Positions 1-7,303 are shown, numbered from the stretch's first letter. The stretch is 11,668 nt of DNA from Patescibacteria group bacterium (GCA_024275695.1 JAJRYP010000095.1:1-11668), one strand, 5' to 3'. Translations and numbers: made by a program. The notes: generated by a model from the letters alone, not told the origin.

Positions 1-417
1 GGTCCGACAGGGTATTTAATTGAAGTTTGGAAAAAATTTGATGCGATAATGCATAATGAAGAATTTAAGGAATTTTGGAGTTCGAAAAGCAATTTGTTAA
101 AAGTCGCCGCCGATTATGATAAGCCTGAAGAGTTTTTAACAGATGCCAAAACTAAAATGGATGCAATATTGAAAGATGAAGAGTTTTCGTCATTCTTTGC
201 TGAAAATCTTCTTTGGATTGTACGTAAAGCAGTATTGGTTTATCCAAAAAAGACACGTAAGTTTTTAAGATCACTTATTAGCAAACAGATAATTATATTA
301 AATGAAGATGAATTTACGTATTTACAAGGTACTCCCGAGGAAGTTCTGTATGCTTTAGGATTATATCCGAGGGATCCCAGGCCTTATTTGAGAAAAAGAC
401 GTATGGAGGCGGCATAA
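1..417 (+). CDS. Hypothetical protein, 5' end outside window
   Basis: The reading frame is open from base 1 to the TAA at 415-417, giving at least 138 residues, so the gene probably begins upstream. An ATG at 49 is available, but no ribosome-binding sequence precedes it and the codons before it read as normal protein. The product is soluble-looking and rich in charged and aromatic residues. It has no signal peptide or membrane segment and ends in a basic stretch (RPYLRKRRMEAA). I do not recognise a family. It converges on dnaK with a single base between the two stop codons, so neither gene has its own intergenic terminator here. Function unknown; the coding call is fairly secure from length and composition. 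Confidence 0.7.
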   Translation, partial: GPTGYLIEVWKKFDAIMHNEEFKEFWSSKSNLLKVAADYDKPEEFLTDAKTKMDAILKDEEFSSFFAENLLWIVRKAVLVYPKKTRKFLRSLISKQIIILNEDEFTYLQGTPEEVLYALGLYPRDPRPYLRKRRMEAA

Positions 418-418
418 C

Positions 419-2344
419 TTATTTCTTCTCTTCATCAACAACCTCGCCTTCAACAACTTCATCCTCGTCGGCTTCTTCGGCCGAAGCTCCCTCCGCAGTG
501 GCTTCTTCGGTTGCGGCCGCATCTCCTCCGGCGGCTTTGTACATCTGGGCTCCAACTTTTTGAATAACTTCCGATAATGCTTCGTAAGCCGGTTTGATTT
601 CTTCGTTTGCAGCTTCTTTGTTTTCAAGGACTTTCTTCAATTCATCTATCTTTTCCCGAACCGGCGCTTTTACGTCATCACTAACTTTGTCTCCGGCATC
701 TTTAAGAGTTTCTTCACTTTGAAATACCAGGCTTTCCGCTTTATTTCGCATTTCGATCGTTTCTTGTTTTTTCTTGTCTTCTTCAGCATATTGCTTGGCT
801 TCCTTTTTCATTCGTTCAATTTCGTCTTCGCTCATATTCGAAGATCCTGTAATTGTAATATGTTGCTCTTTGTTTGTTGCTTTATCCATCGCTTTTACAT
901 TCAGAATGCCGTTTGCATCGATGTCGAAAGTAACTTCAATTTGAGGCACTCCCCTTGGTGCGGGCGGAATCCCGTCAAGCATGAATTTCCCAAGGGATTT
1001 ATTGTCAGTTGCCATTGGACGTTCTCCTTGCAGAACGTGAATCTCAACGGATGTTTGATTGTCCGCGGCGGTTGAGAAGATTTGAGATTTTGAAGTCGGA
1101 ATGGTTGTATTTCGTTCAATCAATTGAGTGCACACACCTCCCAGAGTCTCAAGTCCGAGAGATAGGGGAGTTACATCCAGAAGAAGGATGTCTTTTACGT
1201 CACCTTGCAAAACTCCTCCCTGAATTGCGGCTCCCATTGCCACAACTTCATCCGGGTTTAATCCGCGATGTGCTTCTTTTCCAAAAATTTCTTCTACCTT
1301 TGCCTGGACTGCCGGCATTCTTGTCATTCCTCCAACAAGAATAACTTCATCGATATCACTTTGATAAACTTTTGCGTCATCCATTGCTTTTCGACAGGGT
1401 TCAACAGTTTTTTTAATTAAATCAGCAACAAGATCTTCCATTTTCGCGCGACTCAGTTTAATGTTTAAATGCTTTGCTCCGCCACTGTCCGACGTAATAA
1501 AAGGAATATTTATTTCAGTTTCATGTTGAGAAGAGAGCTCGATTTTTGCCTTCTCCGCTCCATCTTTTAAACGTTGAAGCGCGACTTTGTCTTTTGACAG
1601 ATCCACACCTTGATCTTTTTTGAATTCTTCTACAAGCCAATCAATAATTTTTTGATCGAAATCGTCTCCGCCAAGTTGAGTATTTCCGTTTGTAGAAAGA
1701 ACTTCAAATTGTTTTTCTCCTTCAACATCATCAATTTCAAGGATTGAAACATCAAAAGTCCCTCCTCCAAGATCATATACGGCTATTTTCTTTTCTCCGC
1801 CTTTTTTGTCCATTCCGTATGCAAGTGCCGCGGCTGTCGGTTCATTAATAATACGTCTAACTTCGAGTCCCGCGATTTTCCCCGCGTCTTTTGTTGCCTG
1901 TCTTTGCGAATCGTTGAAATACGCCGGGACTGTAATTACAGCTTCCTTGATTTCTTCACCTGTATATTTTTCCGCATCCGTTTTTAATTTTTGCAAAATC
2001 ATTGCTGAAATTTCAGCAGGTCTTCGTTCTTTTCCATCAAGCACCATTTCAACTTCTCCACTTTTTCCCTTAACGCACTTAAACGGCATTCGATCGATAT
2101 CTTTTTTGGATTCATCATACAAATGTCCAATAAAACGTTTTGATGAAAAAATTGTATTGTCCGCGTTTGTAACCGCCTGACGTTTTGCCGCAACACCAAC
2201 AAGACGTTCTTTGTCCTTAATTGCAACCATTGACGGGGTAGTTCTTCCACCTTCGGCATTAGGTATTACTGTTGGCTCGGAGCCTTCCATAATTGCCATA
2301 CAGCAGTTGGTCGTTCCCAAGTCGATTCCAAGTATTTTAGCCAT
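419..2344 (-). CDS. dnaK: Molecular chaperone DnaK (Hsp70)
   Basis: DnaK is the cytosolic ATP-dependent Hsp70 chaperone. It binds exposed hydrophobic peptides and works with DnaJ and the exchange factor GrpE. The 641-residue product is full length. The ATPase domain shows the phosphate-1 loop GIDLGTTN (6-13), INEPTAAALAYG (166-177), DLGGGTFDVSIL (191-202) and ILVGGMTRMP (335-344). The interdomain linker DILLLDVTPLSLG follows (385-397), then the beta-sandwich substrate domain (about 398-505), a helical lid, and an acidic Ala/Glu tail containing EGEVVDEEKK. The ATG at 2342-2344 starts the canonical MAKILGIDLGTTN and has no SD sequence. Transcription comes from a consensus promoter overlapped by a CIRCE operator, so HrcA repression is expected. 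dnaJ does not follow; the next gene downstream is convergent. Confidence 0.98.
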   Translation of the reverse strand: MAKILGIDLGTTNCCMAIMEGSEPTVIPNAEGGRTTPSMVAIKDKERLVGVAAKRQAVTNADNTIFSSKRFIGHLYDESKKDIDRMPFKCVKGKSGEVEMVLDGKERRPAEISAMILQKLKTDAEKYTGEEIKEAVITVPAYFNDSQRQATKDAGKIAGLEVRRIINEPTAAALAYGMDKKGGEKKIAVYDLGGGTFDVSILEIDDVEGEKQFEVLSTNGNTQLGGDDFDQKIIDWLVEEFKKDQGVDLSKDKVALQRLKDGAEKAKIELSSQHETEINIPFITSDSGGAKHLNIKLSRAKMEDLVADLIKKTVEPCRKAMDDAKVYQSDIDEVILVGGMTRMPAVQAKVEEIFGKEAHRGLNPDEVVAMGAAIQGGVLQGDVKDILLLDVTPLSLGLETLGGVCTQLIERNTTIPTSKSQIFSTAADNQTSVEIHVLQGERPMATDNKSLGKFMLDGIPPAPRGVPQIEVTFDIDANGILNVKAMDKATNKEQHITITGSSNMSEDEIERMKKEAKQYAEEDKKKQETIEMRNKAESLVFQSEETLKDAGDKVSDDVKAPVREKIDELKKVLENKEAANEEIKPAYEALSEVIQKVGAQMYKAAGGDAAATEEATAEGASAEEADEDEVVEGEVVDEEKK

Positions 2345-2364
2345 TTTATTTTAGGTTAATTGAT

Positions 2365-2391
2365 TTAGCACTCGCAATTATAGAGTGCCAG
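2365..2391. promoter_or_regulatory. CIRCE operator (HrcA site) of dnaK
   Basis: The inverted repeat TTAGCACTC-N9-GAGTGCCAG matches the CIRCE consensus (TTAGCACTC-N9-GAGTGCTAA) except for two bases at the outer end of one arm. On the dnaK coding strand the nine-base spacer begins with TATAAT, the dnaK -10 box. Bound HrcA would therefore cover the -10 and transcription start. The site ends about 20 bases before the dnaK ATG. Confidence 0.95.
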
Positions 2392-2405
2392 CAAGTGAAG
2401 GTCAA
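2377..2405 (-). promoter_or_regulatory. dnaK promoter
   Basis: On the minus strand TTGACC (2405-2400), a 17-base spacer and TATAAT (2382-2377) form a near-perfect housekeeping-sigma promoter. The -10 lies inside CIRCE. The predicted start near 2370 gives a leader of about 25-30 bases without an SD sequence. Confidence 0.9.
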
Positions 2406-2415
2406 GGGAAAGTTT

Positions 2416-2443
2416 TTGACTTTCTTCACAGAGGTGCTATATT
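2416..2443 (+). promoter_or_regulatory. Promoter of the 63-codon gene
   Basis: TTGACT (2416-2421), a 16-base spacer and TATATT (2438-2443) precede the ATG at 2479 by about 35 bases. It lies back to back with the dnaK promoter, with the two -35 boxes 10 bases apart. It is outside the CIRCE operator. Confidence 0.65.
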
Positions 2444-2478
2444 TAGATCCCAAATGGGTTTCTTAACCTAAATCATGT

Positions 2479-2670
2479 ATGGACGGACTAGGAGAAAACC
2501 CACAGACAGGTAAATCTTTAACTGTTCCTCGTGAACATGGTGATGCTAAGGCACGCCTTAGAGCGCTACGTGAAGAAAGCTTGAAAGAGGCGGACTTTGT
2601 TCTTGCGGCACTGGAAAACGGGGAGTATGAAGAAGAAGATGCTTTATTTGATATGGAAGAAGCGATTTAA
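2479..2670 (+). CDS. Small acidic hypothetical protein (63 aa)
   Basis: No family is recognised. The 63-residue product has a polar N terminus, a basic centre (AKARLRALREESLKEA) predicted to be helical, and a strongly acidic C terminus (GEYEEEDALFDMEEAI). Support for a real gene is a good promoter just upstream, giving a leader of about 30 bases, protein-like composition, and a precise fit between dnaK and the convergent 351-residue gene. The two converging genes share the TTAA at 2667-2670, each using it for its TAA stop. There is no SD sequence, which is normal in this window. A second ATG at 2475 is in another frame and stops quickly. Confidence 0.65.
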   Translation: MDGLGENPQTGKSLTVPREHGDAKARLRALREESLKEADFVLAALENGEYEEEDALFDMEEAI

Positions 2671-3722
2671 TTCTTGAGACGGAAGAGCTTTTTCTGGTAT
2701 TTAATAAATCTCAATACGCGTAAGACTTGAACTAATCTTGCCAACATATATTTCAATTTGTCATATGGATTGTCGACCAAATCGCCATTTTCATCTTCAT
2801 CGTCAAATGTAAGAGACATATTTTCATCACTTTGAATTATAGTATAAGTTTGTCCGGCAATGGAATTCTTTTGATGTTCGAGTATTCTTTTTATTAATGC
2901 AGCGAGAAAATCTGTCGTATCACGACCTTCTTCCCGAAAGTACTTGCTAAATGATTCTTGAACCCTAGCTAATGCTTTATCTTGCAAATCTTTTTCTTTC
3001 AAAGGAGCTCCCAGTTGTTTTAAAAATGCTCGTAAAGCGCAAGTTTCGAGCACGCTGTCAACTCTATCTTCCGTATTCAAGCCCGTTTCTTTTCTGAAAT
3101 TAGCTTTTTTATTGCTATCAAATGCCGCGTCACTACGTATTTTTCTATATTTATCGGATAGTTTGTCGAGTTCCATATCGCTTATTTGAGTTTTCCCTTC
3201 GAGCATTTTCTTCATCATTTTAACCAGACCTTCACGAAATTGTTGATTATATCTGTAATGCTCGGGGGTGGACCGTACAAGGAAAAACACTCCTTTGCCT
3301 TTTAATTCATGAAGAAATTTATCAATTAAATTTTCAAGTTCGTTATAATGATTTATTAATGTTTCAAAAAATCTTTCTCCAAGTTGCGAAATTGCCTCGG
3401 CAAGCTTTCTCTTTCCGTCCGGAGATAATTTTAAGTCCGGGTCAAACTCGATTGTTCGATTTGCAATTTCTCCAATTCCCGCATAAAGTGCGGAAAGTTC
3501 TCTGACTTTCTCTTCATCCTCACGTGAACTCATAAAAACTTCCATATCACGCTTCATTTGTTCCGGATCGAACCGAGGTTTCGATATGATTTCTTTCGCA
3601 GCTGATTGTACCGCTGCCCCTTCTTTTAAGAAATGGGCTTCTGTTTCCGCTTGCGCTTGCGTTTCTTTTTCTTGTTTCGGCCTGTCTTGGTCTTTTGGCT
3701 CCTTGTCGCGATCTTTTGCCAT
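2667..3722 (-). CDS. Highly charged hypothetical protein (351 aa) between grpE and dnaK
   Basis: I do not recognise a family. The 351-residue product has a very polar N-terminal tail rich in Lys, Glu, Asp and Gln (about 1-50), probably disordered. A long, mostly helical region follows (about 50-290). Then come an acidic patch (FDDEDENGD, 306-314) and a basic amphipathic C terminus (VLRFIKYQKKLFRLKN). There is no signal peptide, convincing membrane span or known catalytic motif; a single Cys is at 228. The ATG at 3720-3722 is the first in frame and follows a consensus promoter by about 18-20 bases. It lies in the heat-shock neighbourhood where dnaJ is often found, but lacks a J domain HPD motif and has no CIRCE. 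A link to chaperone function is only positional. Confidence 0.85.
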   Translation of the reverse strand: MAKDRDKEPKDQDRPKQEKETQAQAETEAHFLKEGAAVQSAAKEIISKPRFDPEQMKRDMEVFMSSREDEEKVRELSALYAGIGEIANRTIEFDPDLKLSPDGKRKLAEAISQLGERFFETLINHYNELENLIDKFLHELKGKGVFFLVRSTPEHYRYNQQFREGLVKMMKKMLEGKTQISDMELDKLSDKYRKIRSDAAFDSNKKANFRKETGLNTEDRVDSVLETCALRAFLKQLGAPLKEKDLQDKALARVQESFSKYFREEGRDTTDFLAALIKRILEHQKNSIAGQTYTIIQSDENMSLTFDDEDENGDLVDNPYDKLKYMLARLVQVLRVLRFIKYQKKLFRLKN

Positions 3723-3746
3723 GGAGTTTTTTTAATTTATCAGTTA

Positions 3747-3775
3747 ATTATACAATAGAAATGGCTTTTGGTCAA
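3747..3775 (-). promoter_or_regulatory. Promoter of the 351-residue gene
   Basis: On the minus strand TTGACC (3775-3770), 17 bases and TATAAT (3752-3747) form a consensus promoter. Its core boxes and spacing equal those of dnaK, but it has no CIRCE. The predicted start near 3740 leaves a leader of about 18 bases. The gene is therefore probably transcribed on its own as well as by any read-through from grpE. Confidence 0.85.
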
Positions 3776-3821
3776 TTGCGTGTAAATTGCAAAATTAGCT
3801 CCCGGTCTTTTATAAGACAAA

Positions 3822-3837
3822 TCCGCCGTGGGGCGGG
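3822..3837 (-). terminator. Hairpin after grpE, possible weak terminator
   Basis: CCGCC (3823-3827) and GGCGG (3832-3836) form a five-pair GC stem with a four-base loop, extended by a G-U pair. On the grpE strand the tail after the stem is ATTTGTCTTAT, only moderately T-rich, so termination may be partial. A second small hairpin, GTCTT-ATAA-AAGAC, follows. The position, between the grpE stop and the next promoter, suits a terminator. Confidence 0.4.
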
Positions 3838-3873
3838 ACATATGTAATAATTTTTCCGGATTTACTACATAGG

Positions 3874-4395
3874 TTACGCATCCGCATGACTGCCGTCACC
3901 AACTTTAACTTTTGCGGGACGCAATGTCTGGTCCTCAATCAAATAACCCGATTCAAATTCCTCTATTATGACATCCTTTTCTCCGGGGCCTTGCGCTATG
4001 GCTTCATGAAAATCCGTATTGAATTTTTCTCCGACTGTTTTCATTTTGGTTATTTTGAATTTTTCCATTATTTGTTCAAATTGTTTGATGATGCTTTGGA
4101 TCCCTTTAACCCAGTCGTTTTCAATTAAATCGTCCGGTAAGTGCTCTGCCGCTCTCTCAAAACTGTCGAAGATCGGCAAGATTTCCAAAAACACATTTGC
4201 CGATGCAAATTTTATGAATGTTTGTTTTTCTTCTTCGGTACGTTTTTTATAGTTTTGAAGATCGGCCATTGCACGCATTACCTGTTCGTTAAGCTCATCG
4301 ATTTTTTTATTTGCAAGTTCGAGTTCACTCGGACAGTTTTCTTGTGCGTTTATTTCCTCTTTTTGAGGCATGTTTGTATCATCCTTATCATTCAT
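3874..4395 (-). CDS. grpE: Nucleotide exchange factor GrpE
   Basis: GrpE releases ADP from DnaK and is a homodimer with a long N-terminal coiled coil. The 173-residue product has a polar Glu/Asn-rich N terminus, a heptad-like helix (about 25-65, including RAMADLQNYKKRTEEEK), the conserved dimer segment ILPIFDSFERAAEH, and a C-terminal beta domain. That domain shows NTDFHEAIAQGP and ESGYLIEDQTLRPAKVKVG, close to the family signature. Length is within the normal range. The ATG at 4393-4395 starts 19 bases after the hrcA stop with no promoter between, so it is the second gene of the hrcA operon. No SD sequence is visible in the gap. Its partner DnaK is encoded 1.5 kb downstream. Confidence 0.96.
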   Translation of the reverse strand: MNDKDDTNMPQKEEINAQENCPSELELANKKIDELNEQVMRAMADLQNYKKRTEEEKQTFIKFASANVFLEILPIFDSFERAAEHLPDDLIENDWVKGIQSIIKQFEQIMEKFKITKMKTVGEKFNTDFHEAIAQGPGEKDVIIEEFESGYLIEDQTLRPAKVKVGDGSHADA

Positions 4396-4414
4396 TATTA
4401 AAAGTGATTAAAGA

Positions 4415-5131
4415 TTATTTTTTACCTTGAAAAAGCTTTTTGACTTCTTCAAGAATTGCTTTGTTAAAAGGATAGTTCATTCTTGTTGGGCCAATAATTC
4501 CCATGTATCCCTGGAAGCCGTCTTTTTCATATTTTGTAACAATGAGACTGCAGCTTTGAATTTGCTCAAGTATGTTTTCTTTTCCAATAAATATTTTAAC
4601 GAAATTGTCGATATCAAGCTCTTTTAGCAGCCTTATAAAGTTATCGTCATTTTCGAGAACTTCAACAACTTGGCTTGCCTGAATATTATTTAAAGCAAAT
4701 TCAGGTTGTTTTAAAACATTTGAAAGACCAAGATAAAAGGTTCTTTTGTTGTCGGGAAGTGTCGCAAAACTAACATTTTCCGTAGCGCGGGAAAGAAGAG
4801 ATACCGCATCGTAAATATGTTCGCGAATCTTTTCCGCTTGGTACTGCTCCTGAATATTTTTGATTTTTTGAATAGCTCTTTTCTTCGCCTCTTTGTAATC
4901 CGCAATTTCATCTACATACAGACGGTATCCTTGGTCTGTCGGAACACGCCCGGCCGAAGTATACGGTTGATAAATCAGGCCATCTTTTTCAAGTGATGCC
5001 ATGTCGTTACGAATTGTCGCGGGACTTACAGAAAAATGATAGCTCACAAGTATCGTTTTTGATCCCACCGGCTCGGCGGTTTGGACGAAATGTTTTACAA
5101 TTGCCTTTAAGATTTGTTGTTTTCTGTCCAT
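4415..5131 (-). CDS. hrcA: Heat-shock repressor HrcA, compact form
   Basis: HrcA is the dimeric repressor that binds CIRCE and is itself kept active by GroE in well-studied bacteria. The product from the ATG at 5129-5131 has 238 residues. It has an N-terminal winged helix (1-75, with SPATIRNDMASLEKDGLI as recognition region and SAGRVPTDQGYRLYVD as wing), a helical section, and a C-terminal GAF-like part ending GYMGIIGPTRMNYPFNKAI. The family is usually about 340 residues, so roughly 100 are missing from the middle; no frameshift is seen and both ends are intact. The open frame extends upstream to 5287, but that part spans the promoter and CIRCE and is not protein-like. First gene of the hrcA-grpE operon, probably autoregulated. 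Confidence 0.95.
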   Translation of the reverse strand: MDRKQQILKAIVKHFVQTAEPVGSKTILVSYHFSVSPATIRNDMASLEKDGLIYQPYTSAGRVPTDQGYRLYVDEIADYKEAKKRAIQKIKNIQEQYQAEKIREHIYDAVSLLSRATENVSFATLPDNKRTFYLGLSNVLKQPEFALNNIQASQVVEVLENDDNFIRLLKELDIDNFVKIFIGKENILEQIQSCSLIVTKYEKDGFQGYMGIIGPTRMNYPFNKAILEEVKKLFQGKK

Positions 5132-5141
5132 ACTATTGTTA

Positions 5142-5168
5142 TTAGCACTGTGTATTATACAGTGCCAG
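5142..5168. promoter_or_regulatory. CIRCE operator variant of hrcA-grpE
   Basis: The inverted repeat is TTAGCACTG-N9-CAGTGCCAG. Compared with consensus, the innermost C/G pair of the arms is swapped to G/C on both sides, so symmetry is kept. The outer arm has the same CTGGCACT departure as the dnaK site. The spacer contains the hrcA -10 TATAAT. It lies 11-37 bases before the hrcA ATG. Confidence 0.92.
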
Positions 5169-5181
5169 TCTGATTTGGCAA
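5154..5181 (-). promoter_or_regulatory. hrcA-grpE promoter
   Basis: On the minus strand TTGCCA (5181-5176), 16 bases and TATAAT (5159-5154). The -10 is inside CIRCE, the same layout as at dnaK. The predicted leader is about 15-18 bases and has no SD sequence. Confidence 0.85.
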
Positions 5182-5198
5182 GATTTGGTTTAGCATAC

Positions 5199-5227
5199 TT
5201 GAAAAACAGGGCTTTTTGTGTTAAAAT
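5199..5227 (+). promoter_or_regulatory. Promoter of the surface-protein gene
   Basis: TTGAAA (5199-5204), 17 bases and TAAAAT (5222-5227) lie 30 bases before the ATG at 5258. The predicted start near 5234 gives a short A-rich leader. It diverges from the hrcA promoter, with about 17 bases between the two -35 boxes. Confidence 0.75.
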
Positions 5228-5257
5228 AGAGAGAAAATAAAAATAAATATAATCATT

Positions 5258-7303
5258 ATGAAAAATACGGAAGGACAAGTACCGCAAACATCAAAAAAAA
5301 CCGTAAAGATAGGGAAAATTTTACTGATAGTTGTTGGTATTGTATTTGTTGTCGGTTCGATTGCGGGAATATTAATCTATTCACCGTCGGGAGAAATTTT
5401 TCAAGGAAAAACAATTGTAAGTGATCATACACTTATAGATTGTGATGAAACCAAGGGGCTAATTGAAAAACTTCCTGAAAGTTGGTGGGGGATTCAGGAT
5501 GAATCGTGTACATGTGATATAAGTAAAACCTGGAGGCAAAATCCCGATGTTCCAAATCAATTTTGCGGAGAAAATATATCCTGTTTAAGATTGGAGGAAT
5601 ATCCGGAGCCGTGTGTATGTGCATCAGGATATGAGCTTAAAGACGGGCAATGTGTACAAAGTTTGAAAACTGTAAATCTTGCTCCGATCACTCTAAAACC
5701 CACCGGATTTACAACAACGACGAATGATACAAAAGCCGAAACCGTAGAAACGGATGACACAACCGAAAAAAGTACAATTCAGAAATCATATGTTGATGTA
5801 AGTGACAGATTTGGAGGAACAAATACAATTACGAAAACAATAACGACTCCGCAATGTGCGGATTCTTCGATGGATGCTAATTGCATTTGTCCCGATGATA
5901 CTTATTTTGATTCCGTTAACAAGGAGTGTGTGGATATTACTTGCGATTTTGATAAACAAAGAGTTGTGGAAACTTATAACCACAGAACTGAATCTTATGA
6001 TCATACATCCGTGGCAGGGCGAGCATTGATTGAAGATTATTACAAAGAAGAGGGCTCTTACGAGCAAGATTGTGCAGCGGACGTGGCAGTTGAGGAAGCG
6101 GTTATACCCGAGGAAGAGACAGCACCCGAGGAAGAAGTTCTTGAAGAGGAAGCTGTTCCGGAAGAAGCCGTGTTAACATGCGACCGGTTATTTGCAAATT
6201 TATCGGAGGCTTTTCGTGCTTTAGATTGTAATACTTACGAATCAACAATGGAGACTCTCGATGATGATGAATGTTTTGGATACTGCGAATCAAAATTCTA
6301 TTGGACGATTATGTATATTTCTTTACGCGATTCGATCGCGGCACGTTTATATTATGATGACGAGAATTGTACAAGTTGCATTATGTATAACGCACTTGCC
6401 GGATATGCCGCAAAATTAATGTCGAGCTATAGTGATTTCGTAGATACGGATGCTCAAATGCTTCGTGAGCTTTTAGAAAGTTCTTTGGATTATTGTGAAG
6501 CGCCATCGAGCCTTCAGGAATTTAAAGATGGACTTGAATTTGATGATAGCATGTTCTTTATGTACAAACCTCCTCAAGAGAAACCAAAAGTAGCGGGAAT
6601 ATTCAGGTCGTTTATCCCTACGGCATATGCGCAATCCGGTGAATTTTCAGAAGATGTTGATAGTGTAATTGGTGATGTGTTCAATGAAAGATTCGAATTG
6701 CCGGAACCTGAAGCTCCACCTGCTCCGCAGTGTCGTTCACTTGAAATTGTAAAACCTGATGCGGCTGTTGGAGATCAACCTACAATTCTTATTCCTTTAT
6801 CAGGATATGTTAATGAAGAACTTGCGATTCAGGTTGATACGGATCCGGATGCCGTGAGTCTTTATAGATATAAATCTTTGGAGGCTACAATCACTTTTGA
6901 CAATCAAGGGCATATTTACGACACAATCAAAACTTCCGTAATTATGAATCATACTGATACCAGTAAAGGCGATATAGTTACAGTTTGGGATTTAGATAAT
7001 GAAGGAGCCGGTATTCAAGAGTGTCATGATTCATTTGTTGTACAAATAAATACTCCCGAGCCACCACCTGCTTCCGCGGCACCACCGGCTACCACTTATG
7101 TTCCGCCAACGCCGGCACCGCCACCACCTCCAATTACGTCTGAACAACAGTTTCAACAAGTCGCGGTACCGCAGCCTCCTCCTACTCCGGCTGTACATGC
7201 TGCCGCTATACCAAGATCGCCGGAGAACGGTCCCGGAATGCTTTTATATCTTGCGGGAGCGGGTATCGGAGGCGTTTTATTAAGACATCGTAAAAGAAAG
7301 TAG
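5258..7303 (+). CDS. Large Cys-rich membrane-anchored surface protein
   Basis: I recognise no named family; the architecture is that of an exported, surface-displayed protein. Of 681 residues, 1-18 are polar/basic and 19-41 form a membrane segment or uncleaved signal anchor. Residues 60-275 carry Cys clusters (CTC, CVC, CIC, in EGF-like spacing) separated by a Thr-rich linker (145-200). Residues 273-305 are a Glu/Pro/Ala-rich stretch, and 306-415 a helical Cys-containing domain. Residues 492-598 look like an Ig-like beta domain, and 600-655 are Pro-rich. The C terminus has NGPG (657-660), a short hydrophobic helix and RHRKRK, resembling wall-anchor or archaeosortase-type tails. There are 23 Cys, suggesting disulfides formed outside the cytoplasm. 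FIPTAYAQ at 452-459 resembles a signal-peptidase site but is internal. Role unknown; adhesion or cell contact is a guess. Confidence 0.85.
   Translation: MKNTEGQVPQTSKKTVKIGKILLIVVGIVFVVGSIAGILIYSPSGEIFQGKTIVSDHTLIDCDETKGLIEKLPESWWGIQDESCTCDISKTWRQNPDVPNQFCGENISCLRLEEYPEPCVCASGYELKDGQCVQSLKTVNLAPITLKPTGFTTTTNDTKAETVETDDTTEKSTIQKSYVDVSDRFGGTNTITKTITTPQCADSSMDANCICPDDTYFDSVNKECVDITCDFDKQRVVETYNHRTESYDHTSVAGRALIEDYYKEEGSYEQDCAADVAVEEAVIPEEETAPEEEVLEEEAVPEEAVLTCDRLFANLSEAFRALDCNTYESTMETLDDDECFGYCESKFYWTIMYISLRDSIAARLYYDDENCTSCIMYNALAGYAAKLMSSYSDFVDTDAQMLRELLESSLDYCEAPSSLQEFKDGLEFDDSMFFMYKPPQEKPKVAGIFRSFIPTAYAQSGEFSEDVDSVIGDVFNERFELPEPEAPPAPQCRSLEIVKPDAAVGDQPTILIPLSGYVNEELAIQVDTDPDAVSLYRYKSLEATITFDNQGHIYDTIKTSVIMNHTDTSKGDIVTVWDLDNEGAGIQECHDSFVVQINTPEPPPASAAPPATTYVPPTPAPPPPPITSEQQFQQVAVPQPPPTPAVHAAAIPRSPENGPGMLLYLAGAGIGGVLLRHRKRK

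Noticed and set aside
719..2259. Several open frames antisense or out of frame within dnaK
   Set aside because: They are shadows of a highly conserved gene and have no independent start signals.
5132..5287. Longer hrcA start adding 52 residues
   Set aside because: The extension runs through the promoter and CIRCE and into the divergent gene, and does not resemble HrcA.
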